Of a DNA stretch of 64,000 nt, positions 33,887-44,165 are shown piece after piece. How positions within the stretch are numbered: the first letter of the stretch is position 1; the number at the start of each line of letters is the position of its first letter. The position numbers were made by a program, and so were the translations under genes. The notes under the pieces are model-generated. The model saw only the letters and a list, made by a program, of their open reading frames with translations. It made no database searches and was not told where the DNA came from. The stretch lies in NCBI GenBank assembly GCA_019828545.1, contig JACVRA010000071.1, positions 62,001 through 126,000 on the forward strand. The letters are read 5' to 3'. The DNA comes from Paracamarosporium sp. OC-R06-R3 (lineage: Eukaryota > Ascomycota > Dothideomycetes > Pleosporales > Didymosphaeriaceae).

Positions 33887-36800
33887 ATGGCCACCTCACC
33901 GACGGCGCTGGCGCATCCTGCCCCCCTTCGTTCTGCTGACAGCAGCACCTCGCCCGATCTCCAGCACCCGACGCCCGATCTGCAATCGCTCCAGGGAGCA
34001 TACGTTGGGAACATCGAACGCTTGGAGGAACATGCGGAGCGAATGAGCGAGAAAGGCTCTGACCTGGGGGAAGAGATACGGAAATTGCAACTCGAGCAAA
34101 AATTGTCCGACAGTCGCCGATCATCCCTCCTGTCCGCGTCTGTGGCTGAGGAGCCTTTACGACACGTCGACACGACTCGGAGCCGTGGCGCCTCCACCAG
34201 CTCCTTTACGAATTCGATAGTCGATCTGAATGGGGCTGCTCGCTGGGGAGGGTATTCGCCTAGCGGTTATCTAGCCTCTCCCACGGGATCCCTTCGTTCC
34301 AGCACCTCGCAACCTACCGCTCTGCAACGGCAGCGATCCAACTCGAAGACGTCCCGACTGGATCAGATTATGCGAGTTGATGAGGAAGAGGAAACAATGG
34401 AAAGAATAGAAGAACACCCAGGCTCACCGCCTCTGCAGCGACGGGACAGCTCATCGCACTACGAAGAATCGCCGCCCCTCACACGACCCCGTTCGGTCTC
34501 ATCGTTCACGCGGCAATACGACGAGATGGCACAGGAACTCAAGCAAGAGCTCCGCAACAGTGTTATCCTCGCTGATAACTTCGAACTGCAGCAACAGCAA
34601 CAACAGTCGGACCCGAGAGCTTCGTATTACGAACACCCAGATCTTCCTGATCGGCCTCCTACGGCAGCTTCGACCGACACTACCCATAAACTACGTACAC
34701 TATGGCAGGATTTCGATGGCACACATTGTCCGGATACGGTGCCCGAGGAAGAACCTCTCCCTTCTCAAGGCAACAGGAGTCGAGATTCTTCTATGCTGAA
34801 GTCAGCACCGGATCTTCCACCTCAAGGAGCACCGCCTCCTGATGATGACATGGTCTACTACCCTGCGCCCGTTCCGCGAATGCTCAATCTGCCTCAGCGA
34901 TTATCAAAGGTTCCGAATGCGAATGTGCAAGCAAGGCGACGTACTCAGCTCCTGGAATCGATGCAAAACGAAAACCGAAAGTCTGCCCCTTGGCTATCCG
35001 AACAAAGTCCAACATCACCAAAGGCGAACAGGAAGAGCAGAAACCTGGCCAGCCTCCCTCCTCAGTTAAGGGCGAGCGCGTATTTTGATGCGCCTGCACC
35101 TACCCAGGAGTTCGAAGTGAAGGGCGAATCTGCTCAAGACACCCTAAACAACATCCTCGAAGCGTCTGCGCATGCTCCCGTATCGGCCTTCACAGATCAC
35201 CCATATGCTGGGCACGTAGGTGATGAGGTCTATGGGCAAGAAAAGAAGAAGCACAAACGGACAGGCTCGAAAGCGGATGAGCTTGACAAAATCGAGTCAC
35301 GCAAGAGCCGGAGTTCTTTGAATCTCTTGGACACACGGCGGAACTCTAGTGGCGATCCCCTGAATAAGCTGAAGAAACGCAACAGTTCAGCGGATCTCAA
35401 TCTTCTGACCGTGCGTGCTACGGAAAGCCGCATGAGCTTGGGCGGCGAGCTTGATCATCATGATCCTGATGCTAGAGGTCCAAATCCGGAAGATGAGCAT
35501 GCGGTACACTCTAATGATGGCGATCATGATGACATGGATAACGAAGAAGAGGACGAGGAAGAACAGGAAGAGCAGTTTTTTGGTGCACCGACCACTCTAC
35601 TTGCTGAGCTTCAAATGCGCAAAGCACAGCAGAAGACACGTAATCTTACAGCAGCAACAGCCTTCCCGAATGGTATGCATTCTACTTTGTTGGAGCTCGA
35701 CGCCGTTGCCGAAATAGAGAAACAAAAGCGGTTGAAGAAGAAAGTCAATCTTGCTTGGGAGGCACAAGCTCCTCAGGACGAAGACGATTCATCGGACGAT
35801 GACGTTCCCCTTGGAATGTTGTTTCCTGGGCGCGAAGGTCTAGTTAATAAGAGGCCAGGCGCACCCGCAAAAGACGATTGGGATCGACCGCTAGGCTTGC
35901 TCGCGCAACGTGAGATAGAGAACAACGAGCCTCTCAGCCAACGACGAACTCGACTGTTTGGCAACAATCGAAACACCAGGCTCATGGACCCAGCTAAACG
36001 CAATACACAGTTCACAGAACTCAACGGCCCCAGCCAACAGAATCTCGACATTCCAACATCCACAACGCCAAAGGTTGAATCAGAAGAAGACGAAGGTGAA
36101 ACCCTTGCCCAACGCATGCGTCGCATGAAGGACCAACAAGTTCTCGATGAAGCTATTGTCGACGTACGAAAGAGTACTGTGAGCCATGACTTCGCAGCCG
36201 AAATGATGAACCAGTTCGGCACCAACGAAGAAGAGAAGCCCAAGCCTGCAGCCTCCCCTGCGAACGATGGTGAAGAAGAAACTCTGGGCCAACGAAGAGC
36301 TCGTCTACAGGCCGAAGCCCTCGCAAGAGGCGACGTCAATCCGCACGGCAGTCGTCCTCCTCTACGAGCCTCCATGTCCATGGCCGACGTCCTCGGCGCG
36401 CACCCTATCGACCCTAACAATGCTGCGCGCAACGTCACAGACGAACAACTCCTCTCTGCTCTCCCGCAGGGCAGTCTGCTGCACCAAAACGCAGTCAAGC
36501 AAGAACGTCGTCGCGTATCTCGAATGGACATGAACAATCGTCTATCAAGCCACAATCTCGACCAACCACTTCTCGGCGAAGGAGTCGGCAAGATATCAGA
36601 AGACCAGCCTATCGGCGCGAAGATCCAAGCTTACAAGGACAAGATGGCAGGCACGGGCGTTGCAACGCCGCGGACCGCGCCCGCGTTGTCCGGCAACACC
36701 ATGCTGAACCCTTCAATGTCCTCGGTCAATTTACTGGGTGGCCAGCGTAACTCGTATTTCCCGCAGGCACAGATGCAGCAGCCGATGCAGCAGCCGATGA

Positions 36801-37108
36801 TGGGTATGAACGGGTATGGAATGATGCCACAGCAGATGATGGGCATGCAGATGGGCATGATGAATATGCCTATGAACGGCATGCAGGGAATGGCCTATCC
36901 GCAAATGGGCGCAATGGGCATGCCTGGAATGCGTCAGTCGTCCATGATCAACCTGCCTAGCATGCCTATGGGCGGGATGGGCATGATGGGCGGCATGCAG
37001 CCTGGGATGGGGATGCAGCAGAATATGGGAACGGTCATGATGGAGCCGCCGATGGATCCGAGACAGAGGGATGCTATTGATCGGTGGAGGTCTGCGGTCA
37101 TGCATTGA
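33887..37108 (+). CDS. 1073-residue disordered protein with Met/Gly/Gln-rich tail
   Basis: Single frame, start in strong context (GCCATGG). A short coiled-coil-like segment lies at ~38-70 (IERLEEHAERMSEKGSDL). Most of the rest is Ser/Arg/Pro/Glu-rich and predicted by eye to be disordered. Acidic runs occur near 545-560. Between ~625 and 815 a short motif recurs: E-x-L-x-Q-R-x-x-R-(L/M), seen as EPLSQRRTRL, ETLAQRMRRM and ETLGQRRARL, beside PLGMLFPG and PLGLLAQRE. Residues ~961-1058 are about one third methionine with Gly, Gln and Pro, ending in a conserved-looking helix (DPRQRDAIDRWRSAVMH). No enzyme or membrane signature. Function unknown. Confidence 0.85.
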   Translation: MATSPTALAHPAPLRSADSSTSPDLQHPTPDLQSLQGAYVGNIERLEEHAERMSEKGSDLGEEIRKLQLEQKLSDSRRSSLLSASVAEEPLRHVDTTRSRGASTSSFTNSIVDLNGAARWGGYSPSGYLASPTGSLRSSTSQPTALQRQRSNSKTSRLDQIMRVDEEEETMERIEEHPGSPPLQRRDSSSHYEESPPLTRPRSVSSFTRQYDEMAQELKQELRNSVILADNFELQQQQQQSDPRASYYEHPDLPDRPPTAASTDTTHKLRTLWQDFDGTHCPDTVPEEEPLPSQGNRSRDSSMLKSAPDLPPQGAPPPDDDMVYYPAPVPRMLNLPQRLSKVPNANVQARRRTQLLESMQNENRKSAPWLSEQSPTSPKANRKSRNLASLPPQLRASAYFDAPAPTQEFEVKGESAQDTLNNILEASAHAPVSAFTDHPYAGHVGDEVYGQEKKKHKRTGSKADELDKIESRKSRSSLNLLDTRRNSSGDPLNKLKKRNSSADLNLLTVRATESRMSLGGELDHHDPDARGPNPEDEHAVHSNDGDHDDMDNEEEDEEEQEEQFFGAPTTLLAELQMRKAQQKTRNLTAATAFPNGMHSTLLELDAVAEIEKQKRLKKKVNLAWEAQAPQDEDDSSDDDVPLGMLFPGREGLVNKRPGAPAKDDWDRPLGLLAQREIENNEPLSQRRTRLFGNNRNTRLMDPAKRNTQFTELNGPSQQNLDIPTSTTPKVESEEDEGETLAQRMRRMKDQQVLDEAIVDVRKSTVSHDFAAEMMNQFGTNEEEKPKPAASPANDGEEETLGQRRARLQAEALARGDVNPHGSRPPLRASMSMADVLGAHPIDPNNAARNVTDEQLLSALPQGSLLHQNAVKQERRRVSRMDMNNRLSSHNLDQPLLGEGVGKISEDQPIGAKIQAYKDKMAGTGVATPRTAPALSGNTMLNPSMSSVNLLGGQRNSYFPQAQMQQPMQQPMMGMNGYGMMPQQMMGMQMGMMNMPMNGMQGMAYPQMGAMGMPGMRQSSMINLPSMPMGGMGMMGGMQPGMGMQQNMGTVMMEPPMDPRQRDAIDRWRSAVMH

Positions 37109-38996
37109 GGTCTCTCCTTTCCTCTCTCTCTCTCTCTTTTTTTACTTGGTCGTCTGGTTTCGTCGTTGCATTTAAGCGTTTTTTCTTTAAATTGGCATTG
37201 GGGTTTAATGGATAGCATCGCACGGCGCTTTGAACAAAGCAAGTATCTGTATCTGGCATTGAAAGGTAATCGGCATAGCGCTTGGGTATCATGGTAATGT
37301 TGGGATATTTTGGGGCGTGTCTGACAGCGCTGTAATCATGTAGCAAAGCGATTTGTTCTTGTTCAAAGTATTTTGCGTTGTGTCTTGAATGTTGGGTCCC
37401 TTGAACGTGGCTCTGTCGGAGTCCAAGCGGGCGTACCCTGGACCAATTCAAATTGCCTTTTCTATAAAAAAAACACGAACCAATGGCACCTGCATGAGAT
37501 GCTCGAATCAATATTATAATCTTCAATGTGAACCATGCATAGATAACTCGTCTTCCAATCAGAGCATGTGCCTCGGGTGAGAAGATGTACCGTGTTTATT
37601 CTTGAGAATTGGAGGACCTGTAAAAGGAAGGATGCGAAACAAAGTCGCGAATTTAGTATATACACCAGCATATGGTGCGAATGAAATGCCGGTCTTCGTC
37701 CACAACTGATCCACGCACATTGCATATGCAAATGCTCACCGTTGACAAACGATAGAGAACACATTCGTCGCGACGGCCGGTAAGCCAGATTGAGAAGCCA
37801 AATAAAGACAAGGAAGGATAACAGCAGTTACCGCTCAAGTTTAGTTTTGTCATGCTCTCTCTACGCACGTAGCCCAACTTGACCCGAAGCAAGCAACATT
37901 CGTTGACAACCACCCGCTATGCGATCGAGTCATTGTCTGCGCAACTCCTCGTAGATCCATTTCACCTTCATAAAAAACAGGACTGCGATACTCGTTCCGA
38001 CTCGACGACCTAAACCTCAGGCGGGGCACCCCATCTCCCTCACTGGCCAATATCAATACTATCAGCACCTTTCGCCGAGACTATACTTATCTACCCACTC
38101 GCAGTACCCATAAGGGTGACGATCAATGCATTAGTGTGTGCCCACCTGGGTGCATGAACTCGCACCACGCTTTCTGATTTCAACGTGACCCTTGATGTGA
38201 CGAGCCTCACCCGATATCGCGAGCGGAGGGCCGACTACCCAGGCGGTCTGGATGCCGAGTCAGTATAATCACGTCCGACGGTCCTCTCAGGTGCCGTGCC
38301 AGGGCCGGTGGCTTGGGAGGGGAGGCTTGATTGGCAACGAGGGCGCCAGAGGAAACACGGCGCCGACGAGTAGCATGGCGGGGAGAAAGCTGCAGGGTTT
38401 GGACTTTATGCGAAGGAAGGGCAAGTTCCGCTCTGTGCTTTCTCGGCTCGCCCGCGTAGATCCGCATGTGGCGAATCATGCGTCTGAGAGGGATGCTCGT
38501 TTGGGCCGTGTTTCTTGCGGGGGGCGTTTCGGGGCAGGAAACGTTGTTTCTTGCGCGTTTGCCAGCGCAATGCTGTGCTCAGTGTCCACGCCTTGCAGAC
38601 GGACAGCGAGCAAATAAATTGAAGCTGACTCGCACCGACCGCGTGGCCAGACGGCTCGCAGACAGGGCTCGTTCCTTTGCGGGCTCGACGCGCATGAGCT
38701 GCCCCCGCCCGGCGCTTACAAGGGTGCAGTGAATGGCCGCTCTGCCAAACACACGCCCAATCAGCGCCCGTACCTCGCACCCCCAGCCATCACACCCCTC
38801 CCCTTGCAGCAAGCCATCCATCCACACACCAGATATACATACAGCCGCCCGCACATCTTAGCAGGCACCATGTCAAAGGCTGTTACACTCTGCATTACAA
38901 CCGGCCCCTCTTGTGTGTCGCAGGTTAGCACATTTGCGGCGCACATCGCCCTCGTTCCCGCCTTCACTCAGGGTTTGGGCCGGTGATAAAACGACG
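37109..38996. other. Intergenic region
   Basis: About 1.9 kb holding the 3' region of the 1073-residue gene (with a CT/T tract at 37111-37143) and the promoter and leader of the next gene. The last ~250 bases are C-rich on the plus strand, as in fungal leaders, and include an upstream ORF. No other gene can be supported. Confidence 0.55.
38870..38986 (+). promoter_or_regulatory. Upstream ORF (38 codons) before the membrane-protein gene
   Basis: An ATG at 38870 in good context (CACCATGTC) opens 38 codons and stops at 38984-38986, only 10 bases before the ATG of the next gene at 38997. If the transcript starts upstream, ribosomes would meet this frame first, and the short spacing disfavours reinitiation. 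The geometry is seen; a regulatory role is inferred. Confidence 0.45.
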
Positions 38997-40385
38997 ATGC
39001 GGCGAGCTTTCCTCCCGCCTGCACTTCTGCTTCTGCTCGTTGATTTTGTCCACGCAGCCCCTTACGACTTTCTGGACAATTATCGCCAGGCTGCGCCCTC
39101 GCCACAGGACGGCCCCCCAGCTTCGGCACACGCTTCGAGGGACAAGAACCTACTCCCCGCGCAGATCTGCGGCATAGTCGGTGGCTACGTGGCTACTGTT
39201 CTCATCTGGGGCATTCTGCTCCTCACTGTCGGAAGAAGAATGAGGAGAAAGACGGAAAACTCGCCAAAGACGCTCGAGCTCGAGCTCGTCACCAAGCGCC
39301 CTTCGATCCGGAGCCCTACCTCGCCAATCGGCTCTGCGAAGAGTGCTTCGAGCTGGCGGAAGAAGATCTTCAAGAAAGAGAAGGACATCGAGGGCGGGGA
39401 CGTTGCTGAGAGTCCCATTGACATCAGTCCCGTGATCCACAGCCCGGGCTCCTTCGACCAGAGAATAATCGACGACAACAAGGCGCGTGCACAGGCTGAG
39501 ATGGAGCGTCTCTACGCAGCCGTCATGGACCACGACAGGAAGAAGTCCATCACCTCGCAAGCCAGCCTTGAATCCAACGAGCGACAATCCTCCTACTCCC
39601 GCCGCCCCTCAGCAATAAACACAAACTTTGCAACCTCCCACTCCAACCCCTCCTCCCCGGTGAAAGCAATCTACCCACCCGGCTACTCCAACGGCCCACC
39701 AACCGCACCCCTCCCACGCGACCGCCCCTCGTCCCCACGCAGCGTGCTCTCCAAGAAATCCACATCCTCTTCCAAACGCGGCTTCAACCTCAAGAACCTC
39801 CGCATCTCAGGCCCCATCCAAAAGTACCCGGGCGACTACGCAGAAGAAGAACGCACGCCGCTCTCCCCCCGCTACTACCACAACCCCGGCGCGCCCCCCT
39901 CGCCACCAACGCAGCAAAACTCGCCCACCACGCCCGCCACCCTAGAAGAAGCCTACGAACACCTCGACACAGTCCAGCCCCTCCCACGCCCGGCCCCCCA
40001 CCGCCAGAACTCCTCCAACGCGCCCTCCCCCATAAACACATCCCAAGCCCAAGGCTACGCCCCCTCACTCGCGCTCTCCAAGTCCGCGGCCTCCTCCCAG
40101 AACGAGCTCCCCCTCCGCGGCTACGCCGAGCCCCTCAAGTCGCCTGATCTCCGTACTACGGTGCTCAACCGCCGCACAGAACACCTCTCGCTTACCACGC
40201 CCAAGACGGGCGTCCCCTACACGCCGTACAGCCCGTACATGCCGTTTACGCCCGTCACCCCCGTCACGCCGCACCTCGTCACGAAGAAGGAGCGCAAGAT
40301 GGCCAAGAAGTGGGATGGGCGGAAGCAGGCCGGGCGCGGCGACCTGGTGCAGAGTCCGAAGGAGATCTTCGGGGACGCTTGGTAG
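38997..40385 (+). CDS. Single-pass membrane protein with signal peptide, unknown function
   Basis: Start chosen at 38997 because it opens directly onto a signal peptide (MRRAFLPPALLLLLVDFVHA). The frame extends further upstream only through non-ATG codons. 462 residues. A short extracellular part (~22-52) is followed by a transmembrane helix at ~57-79 (ICGIVGGYVATVLIWGILLL), then a basic stop-transfer RRMRRK and a long cytoplasmic tail rich in Ser, Pro and Arg. The tail contains conserved-looking basic patches (SSWRKKIFKKEKD) and ends in VQSPKEIFGDAW. This type I layout with a tiny ectodomain is common in uncharacterised fungal proteins. No receptor or enzyme domain recognised. Confidence 0.8.
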   Translation: MRRAFLPPALLLLLVDFVHAAPYDFLDNYRQAAPSPQDGPPASAHASRDKNLLPAQICGIVGGYVATVLIWGILLLTVGRRMRRKTENSPKTLELELVTKRPSIRSPTSPIGSAKSASSWRKKIFKKEKDIEGGDVAESPIDISPVIHSPGSFDQRIIDDNKARAQAEMERLYAAVMDHDRKKSITSQASLESNERQSSYSRRPSAINTNFATSHSNPSSPVKAIYPPGYSNGPPTAPLPRDRPSSPRSVLSKKSTSSSKRGFNLKNLRISGPIQKYPGDYAEEERTPLSPRYYHNPGAPPSPPTQQNSPTTPATLEEAYEHLDTVQPLPRPAPHRQNSSNAPSPINTSQAQGYAPSLALSKSAASSQNELPLRGYAEPLKSPDLRTTVLNRRTEHLSLTTPKTGVPYTPYSPYMPFTPVTPVTPHLVTKKERKMAKKWDGRKQAGRGDLVQSPKEIFGDAW

Positions 40386-40861
40386 GCGTTTTTTTCTGGT
40401 ATTCAATTTTTTTTTTTTATTCTGGGTTTGTTGTATAGGGGGTTTTGGGTTGGTTGGGTTGGGTGGAGGGAAAGGAAGAGAAAGGAAGAAGATACTCTGG
40501 ACGACGCTTACGAACTTTATATATACCATTTGCGCTTTGTATGTATTTTGGGGATAGTTTTATTAGGGAGGAAAGATGTAGAAGGTGGTTCGCTTTCGGT
40601 AGCTGGACCTGTGTGCGGGTATTTAGTCTTCGCTTTGCTTAGACGTTGTATTGACAAGTGCATCGCTCGCTTCGAATCGAACGGATTACAATTCAATTCC
40701 AAATCTACTCGTGACAGTTCGTGATGCCCAACCATCGCATAACCGCTTGAATCAGAATGCCGCCGCCCATGTCGAGCCTGACGACCCGATGAATCGTACA
40801 GTGTCGTATCGTATTGTGATATATCCTAGGAAATCCCGAGCTTTTACACAATGCCAAACCC
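40386..40861. other. Convergent 3' intergenic region
   Basis: Between two converging genes. Contains a T tract near 40408-40420 and untranslated 3' ends; no gene. Confidence 0.6.
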
Positions 40862-42522
40862 TCAGAGATACGGCCCATCCCAAGCATCCCTCTTAATCTT
40901 CATCAGATTGCTCTGCTTATGCGGAAAGCTGATTTCCCTCTCCTTGTAAAACCCCACATCCATAAGGTACTGCGCGAGCCTACCACTCAGTTAGCAAACA
41001 CATATCCCCTACTTCCTCCCGGAAACAAAAGCTAAACTCACTTCTCGTTATCAACCCGCGGCTCCAGCACCACGCTCTCGGTCCTCAAATCCGCCAAAAA
41101 GCAATAATGCACCAAAGCACTCAGCCAAACGCGCACCCGCTGCGGCCCCCGGAACTCCTGCTCGCCGACCAAGCAATGGATCCCCCGATCGTAGTTCGTC
41201 ACGTTCTCCATGTAGCGTCCCAGTCTGTCCTCCTTGACCCAGTAGATCTCGAAGTACCCGAACGGCCGGCCATCCCAGCACCCGATCACGGGGAACGAAT
41301 GCTTGGATTTGAGCCCGTTCTGCAGGAACTGCTCCTGGTGCTCTTGCGGGCCGGACTCACCCCAGAAGTACGAGATGCGCGGGTCGTTCATCCACTTGTG
41401 GAGGTACTCTGGGTCGGAGAGGTTGAGGTTTAGAGTGGAGACGGTGGGGAGGTGCGAGTCGGAGACTGGGAGGGGCGTGCTGCGGTGCGGTGTGGGCGTG
41501 TGGCTTGCGACGGGGCCTCTGTGTCGCAGCGGTTTGCTGGAGACCGAGGCCACGCGGAAGGAGAGGTACTGCCCTACGCTGGGGATGTATCGCGTGTAGA
41601 AGATTTCGCCCTGTCGCGGGGGTTTCGGTCGCATTGGGTGGCGCACGTTGTTTGTGAAGATGTATTGGGGTGGTGGGGGTGGGTAGTATGTTGGGAGGTG
41701 GGAGGTTGAGTGGAAAGGACCTGGGCCTGAGGGCGACCAGAGGCCTTGGGAGACGACGTCGAGTTGGACTTCTTTTCGTGGTTCGGCCTCTACTCCGTGG
41801 ACAGGGCTACCGGGCCGCGAAGAGTAAGGGGAGTCTGAGGGGAAAGGGGACTGTGCCATGGGAGAAAGTGTGAAGAGGTAGATGCGGGGATCCAGTTGCC
41901 AGAAGGACTTGCGGCTGACGAACATGCGCGTCCATCCCTCCGGGCTACCTTCTTCCTGCGCGGTGCCGACGCTGCTTTCTTCACTGGCTATCAGGCCCAT
42001 GCGCTCGAGCTTGGGGAGCACGGCTTTGCCTTTGAATATGCCTTCTCTGTTGATGTTGATGCGCCATTCGCCCTCTGGTCGACCTGGCTCGGGTGTGTTC
42101 TGCGAGTCTTTTGTAGTAACCATGAGGCTGGGTTCCGGCTGGTGGAAGTACCAGTACAGCGTTGCCCACAGCATCATTGCGATCTGGCGCGTCGGGGAGG
42201 AGGCGGGCTTGAACTCGGTGCTGGATGGATTCGATATCGACGAGATGTAGAGGTGGTCATTGCGGAGCGTGGGTTTCTTGTATCGGTGAACTGGTCTTCG
42301 TGGTACGCGCGCATCGTCGCTGCTGCTGCCGTCATTGTTGTCTTCTCCAACCAGACTGTCGTCCTCGGAATTCAAGACAATCGTCCAGCCAGGCGGGAAC
42401 GGTGAATGGTGGTTGGTCAGATTGTTGCTCTTGAAGAACAAACCACCGAACACGGGTGTTATGCTCAGATTCTGGCCATTGGGGAGGTGGACGCTTGCGC
42501 CTGGAGTAGTTTTGGAGGCCAT
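40862..42522 (-). CDS. N5-hydroxyornithine acyltransferase, siderophore biosynthesis (SidL/SidF-like)
   Basis: Two exons on the minus strand, 42522-41042 and 40979-40862; 532 residues. The 62-nt intron has GTGAGT, GCTAAC and GGTAG. Exon 2 supplies the conserved C terminus ([20 protein letters not shown]). The AlcB/IucB-type GNAT-fold acyltransferase domain covers ~360-525: [30 protein letters not shown] and [21 protein letters not shown]. The N-terminal ~340 residues are longer and more divergent, as in fungal enzymes. These enzymes acylate N5-hydroxyornithine from acyl-CoA: acetyl for SidL (ferricrocin, intracellular), anhydromevalonyl for SidF (fusarinines). I cannot separate the two by reading. 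No ornithine monooxygenase or siderophore synthetase is nearby. Confidence 0.85.
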
Positions 42523-43097
42523 TGTGGGGTATGCTTCATGAGCAAGAAGGCTTGATAGGCAAGGACTCTTGTATAAATAGCACTAGGATCGTCAGTATGT
42601 GTCGCGGTGTACCCTGAGCTATGTAAGGATCATGTTACATGGCGTGAGTTGGAGTGATAGGCAGGCACAGCAGCTCGTAAGGCAAACACAACCAAGGCAC
42701 GAGACAGCCAAACTGCCGTCTGACGTGGTGTTGTCGAGGATCCGGCTCCCGCTTAATCGAACTGCGGGGCGCCACAGCGAGCTGTCACGGCTGCAAACGC
42801 GCCCTCGCCCCGTATAGACCAGCACATGGCCCGATCGCGCATCCTCTGCTCGTGACAACAGCGGCCTCAGGTGCGCATTGCATCTCACGTGCGCGGTGAT
42901 TGTGCGATTGGCCGGCACACCAGCGCGAAGCTTCGACAGCTCGGAAGCTCGGGCTCGACAATGACGAAAGAGTGGTGATTATCTTAGCACACGAGGCCAG
43001 AGCTCCACCCGAGCTCGTCTTCCCCGTCCCAGACACAATTCCACATCATCCCTCAATTGACTGCCGGCCATCCCTCAATTGGACCACACCCGCCAAA
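42523..43097. promoter_or_regulatory. Bidirectional promoter, hydroxyornithine acyltransferase / Mn-SOD
   Basis: 575 bases between divergent start codons. For the acyltransferase, a TATAAATA lies 50 bases upstream of its ATG (42572-42579). HGATAR motifs, the core of GATA iron regulators such as SreA, occur at 42553-42558, 42655-42660 and, on the minus strand, 42979-42984. An ATTGG (CCAAT box, minus) is at 42907-42911. Chance alone would give about two HGATAR sites in this length, so regulation by iron is only suggested. Confidence 0.4.
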
Positions 43098-43848
43098 ATG
43101 AACTCGACGCTCCTCCGCACCACCGCCGTCCGCTCGGCCCTGCGCGCCGCAGCACCCACAGCTCCCGCCCGCGCTGGCATCGCCGGCACCACCTTCGTTC
43201 GCGGAAAGGCTACGCTGCCAGACCTCTCATGTACGTCCCGTCCCATCCGTTCCCCTTCCGAGCCCCAACCTAACACTCCCCCCAGACGACTACGGCGCCC
43301 TCGAGCCCGCCATCAGCGGCAAGATCATGGAGCTCCACCACAAGAACCACCACAACACCTACGTAACCTCGTACAACAACTTCAGCGAGCAGATCGCCGA
43401 GGCCAAGCAGAAGAACGACATCGCCGCGCAGATCGCCCTGCAGCCCCTCATCAACTTCCACGGCGGCGGCCACATCAACCACACGCTCTTCTGGGAGAAC
43501 CTGGCGCCCACGTCCCAGGGCGGCGGCGAGCCCCCGACCGGCGCCCTTGCCTCGGCCATAAATGACGCCTACGGCAGCCTCGACGTCTTCAAGGAGAAGT
43601 TCAACACGGCCCTCGCAGGCATCCAGGGCAGCGGGTGGGCGTGGCTCGTCCAGGACACCCAGACCGGTAAGATTGGCATCAAGACGTATGCGAACCAGGA
43701 CCCCGTCGTCGGCCAGTTTAGACCCATCCTCGGTGTAGATGCCTGGGAGCACGCGTACTACCTGCAGTACCAGAACCGCAAGGCCGAGTACTTCAAGGCC
43801 ATCTGGGACGTCATCAACTGGAAGGCGGCGGAGAAGCGTCTCAAGTAG
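43098..43848 (+). CDS. sod2: Mitochondrial manganese superoxide dismutase
   Basis: Two exons, 43098-43230 and 43286-43848, with a 55-nt intron (GTACGT, CCTAAC, CCCAG) interrupting a Tyr codon; 231 residues. An Arg/Ala/Ser-rich matrix-targeting peptide precedes LPDLSYDYGALEP, the usual mature start. Metal ligands are in place: His62 (MELHHKNHH), His109 (GGGHINHTLFW), and Asp195 and His199 (GVDAWEHAYY). The enzyme converts superoxide to hydrogen peroxide and oxygen in the mitochondrial matrix. The MTS and the intron near the matrix-cleavage site separate it from cytosolic Mn-SODs. Codon use is strongly C-ending, indicating high expression. Confidence 0.97.
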
Positions 43849-43900
43849 AGTAGGTAGATAGGATGCCGGACGCCGTGTAGCATAGTGTAAGCGAATCGTC

Positions 43901-43906
43901 AATAAA
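43901..43906 (+). terminator. Polyadenylation signal of Mn-SOD
   Basis: AATAAA 53 bases after the Mn-SOD stop codon. Confidence 0.55.
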
Positions 43907-43925
43907 TGAGAATGTCATCACCACG

Positions 43926-43952
43926 CTCTCTCTCTCTCTCTCTCTCTCTCTT
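43926..43952. repeat. (CT)n microsatellite
   Basis: About 13 perfect CT units immediately downstream of the Mn-SOD polyadenylation signal, in the convergent 3' region (43849-44165), which holds no gene. Confidence 0.9.
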
Positions 43953-44165
43953 GCCGTTTCTGAAATGCAAAGCCCTGAAGGGCATGTATTAATCGACAGC
44001 AATAGACTCCTGACCCTGCCCTGCCTAAACAAACGCCTAGAACCCATGCACTAAGTACGACAAACGCTCATGCACATGCACCGCTGAACGACTCCGCAAG
44101 AAACGAAAGGTATATAACTCCCTCATGATAATCGTGAACCGCATCGCGGCACCAAACGGCCTGCC

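Noticed and set aside
35773..36591. 272-codon minus-strand frame
   Set aside because: Shadow of the 1073-residue gene; Arg/Ser/Leu-rich antisense composition.
40862..43848. Siderophore biosynthetic cluster
   Set aside because: Only the acyltransferase is present; no ornithine monooxygenase, synthetase or transporter flanks it.
43270..43902. 210-codon minus-strand frame
   Set aside because: Antisense shadow of Mn-SOD caused by strongly C-ending codons.
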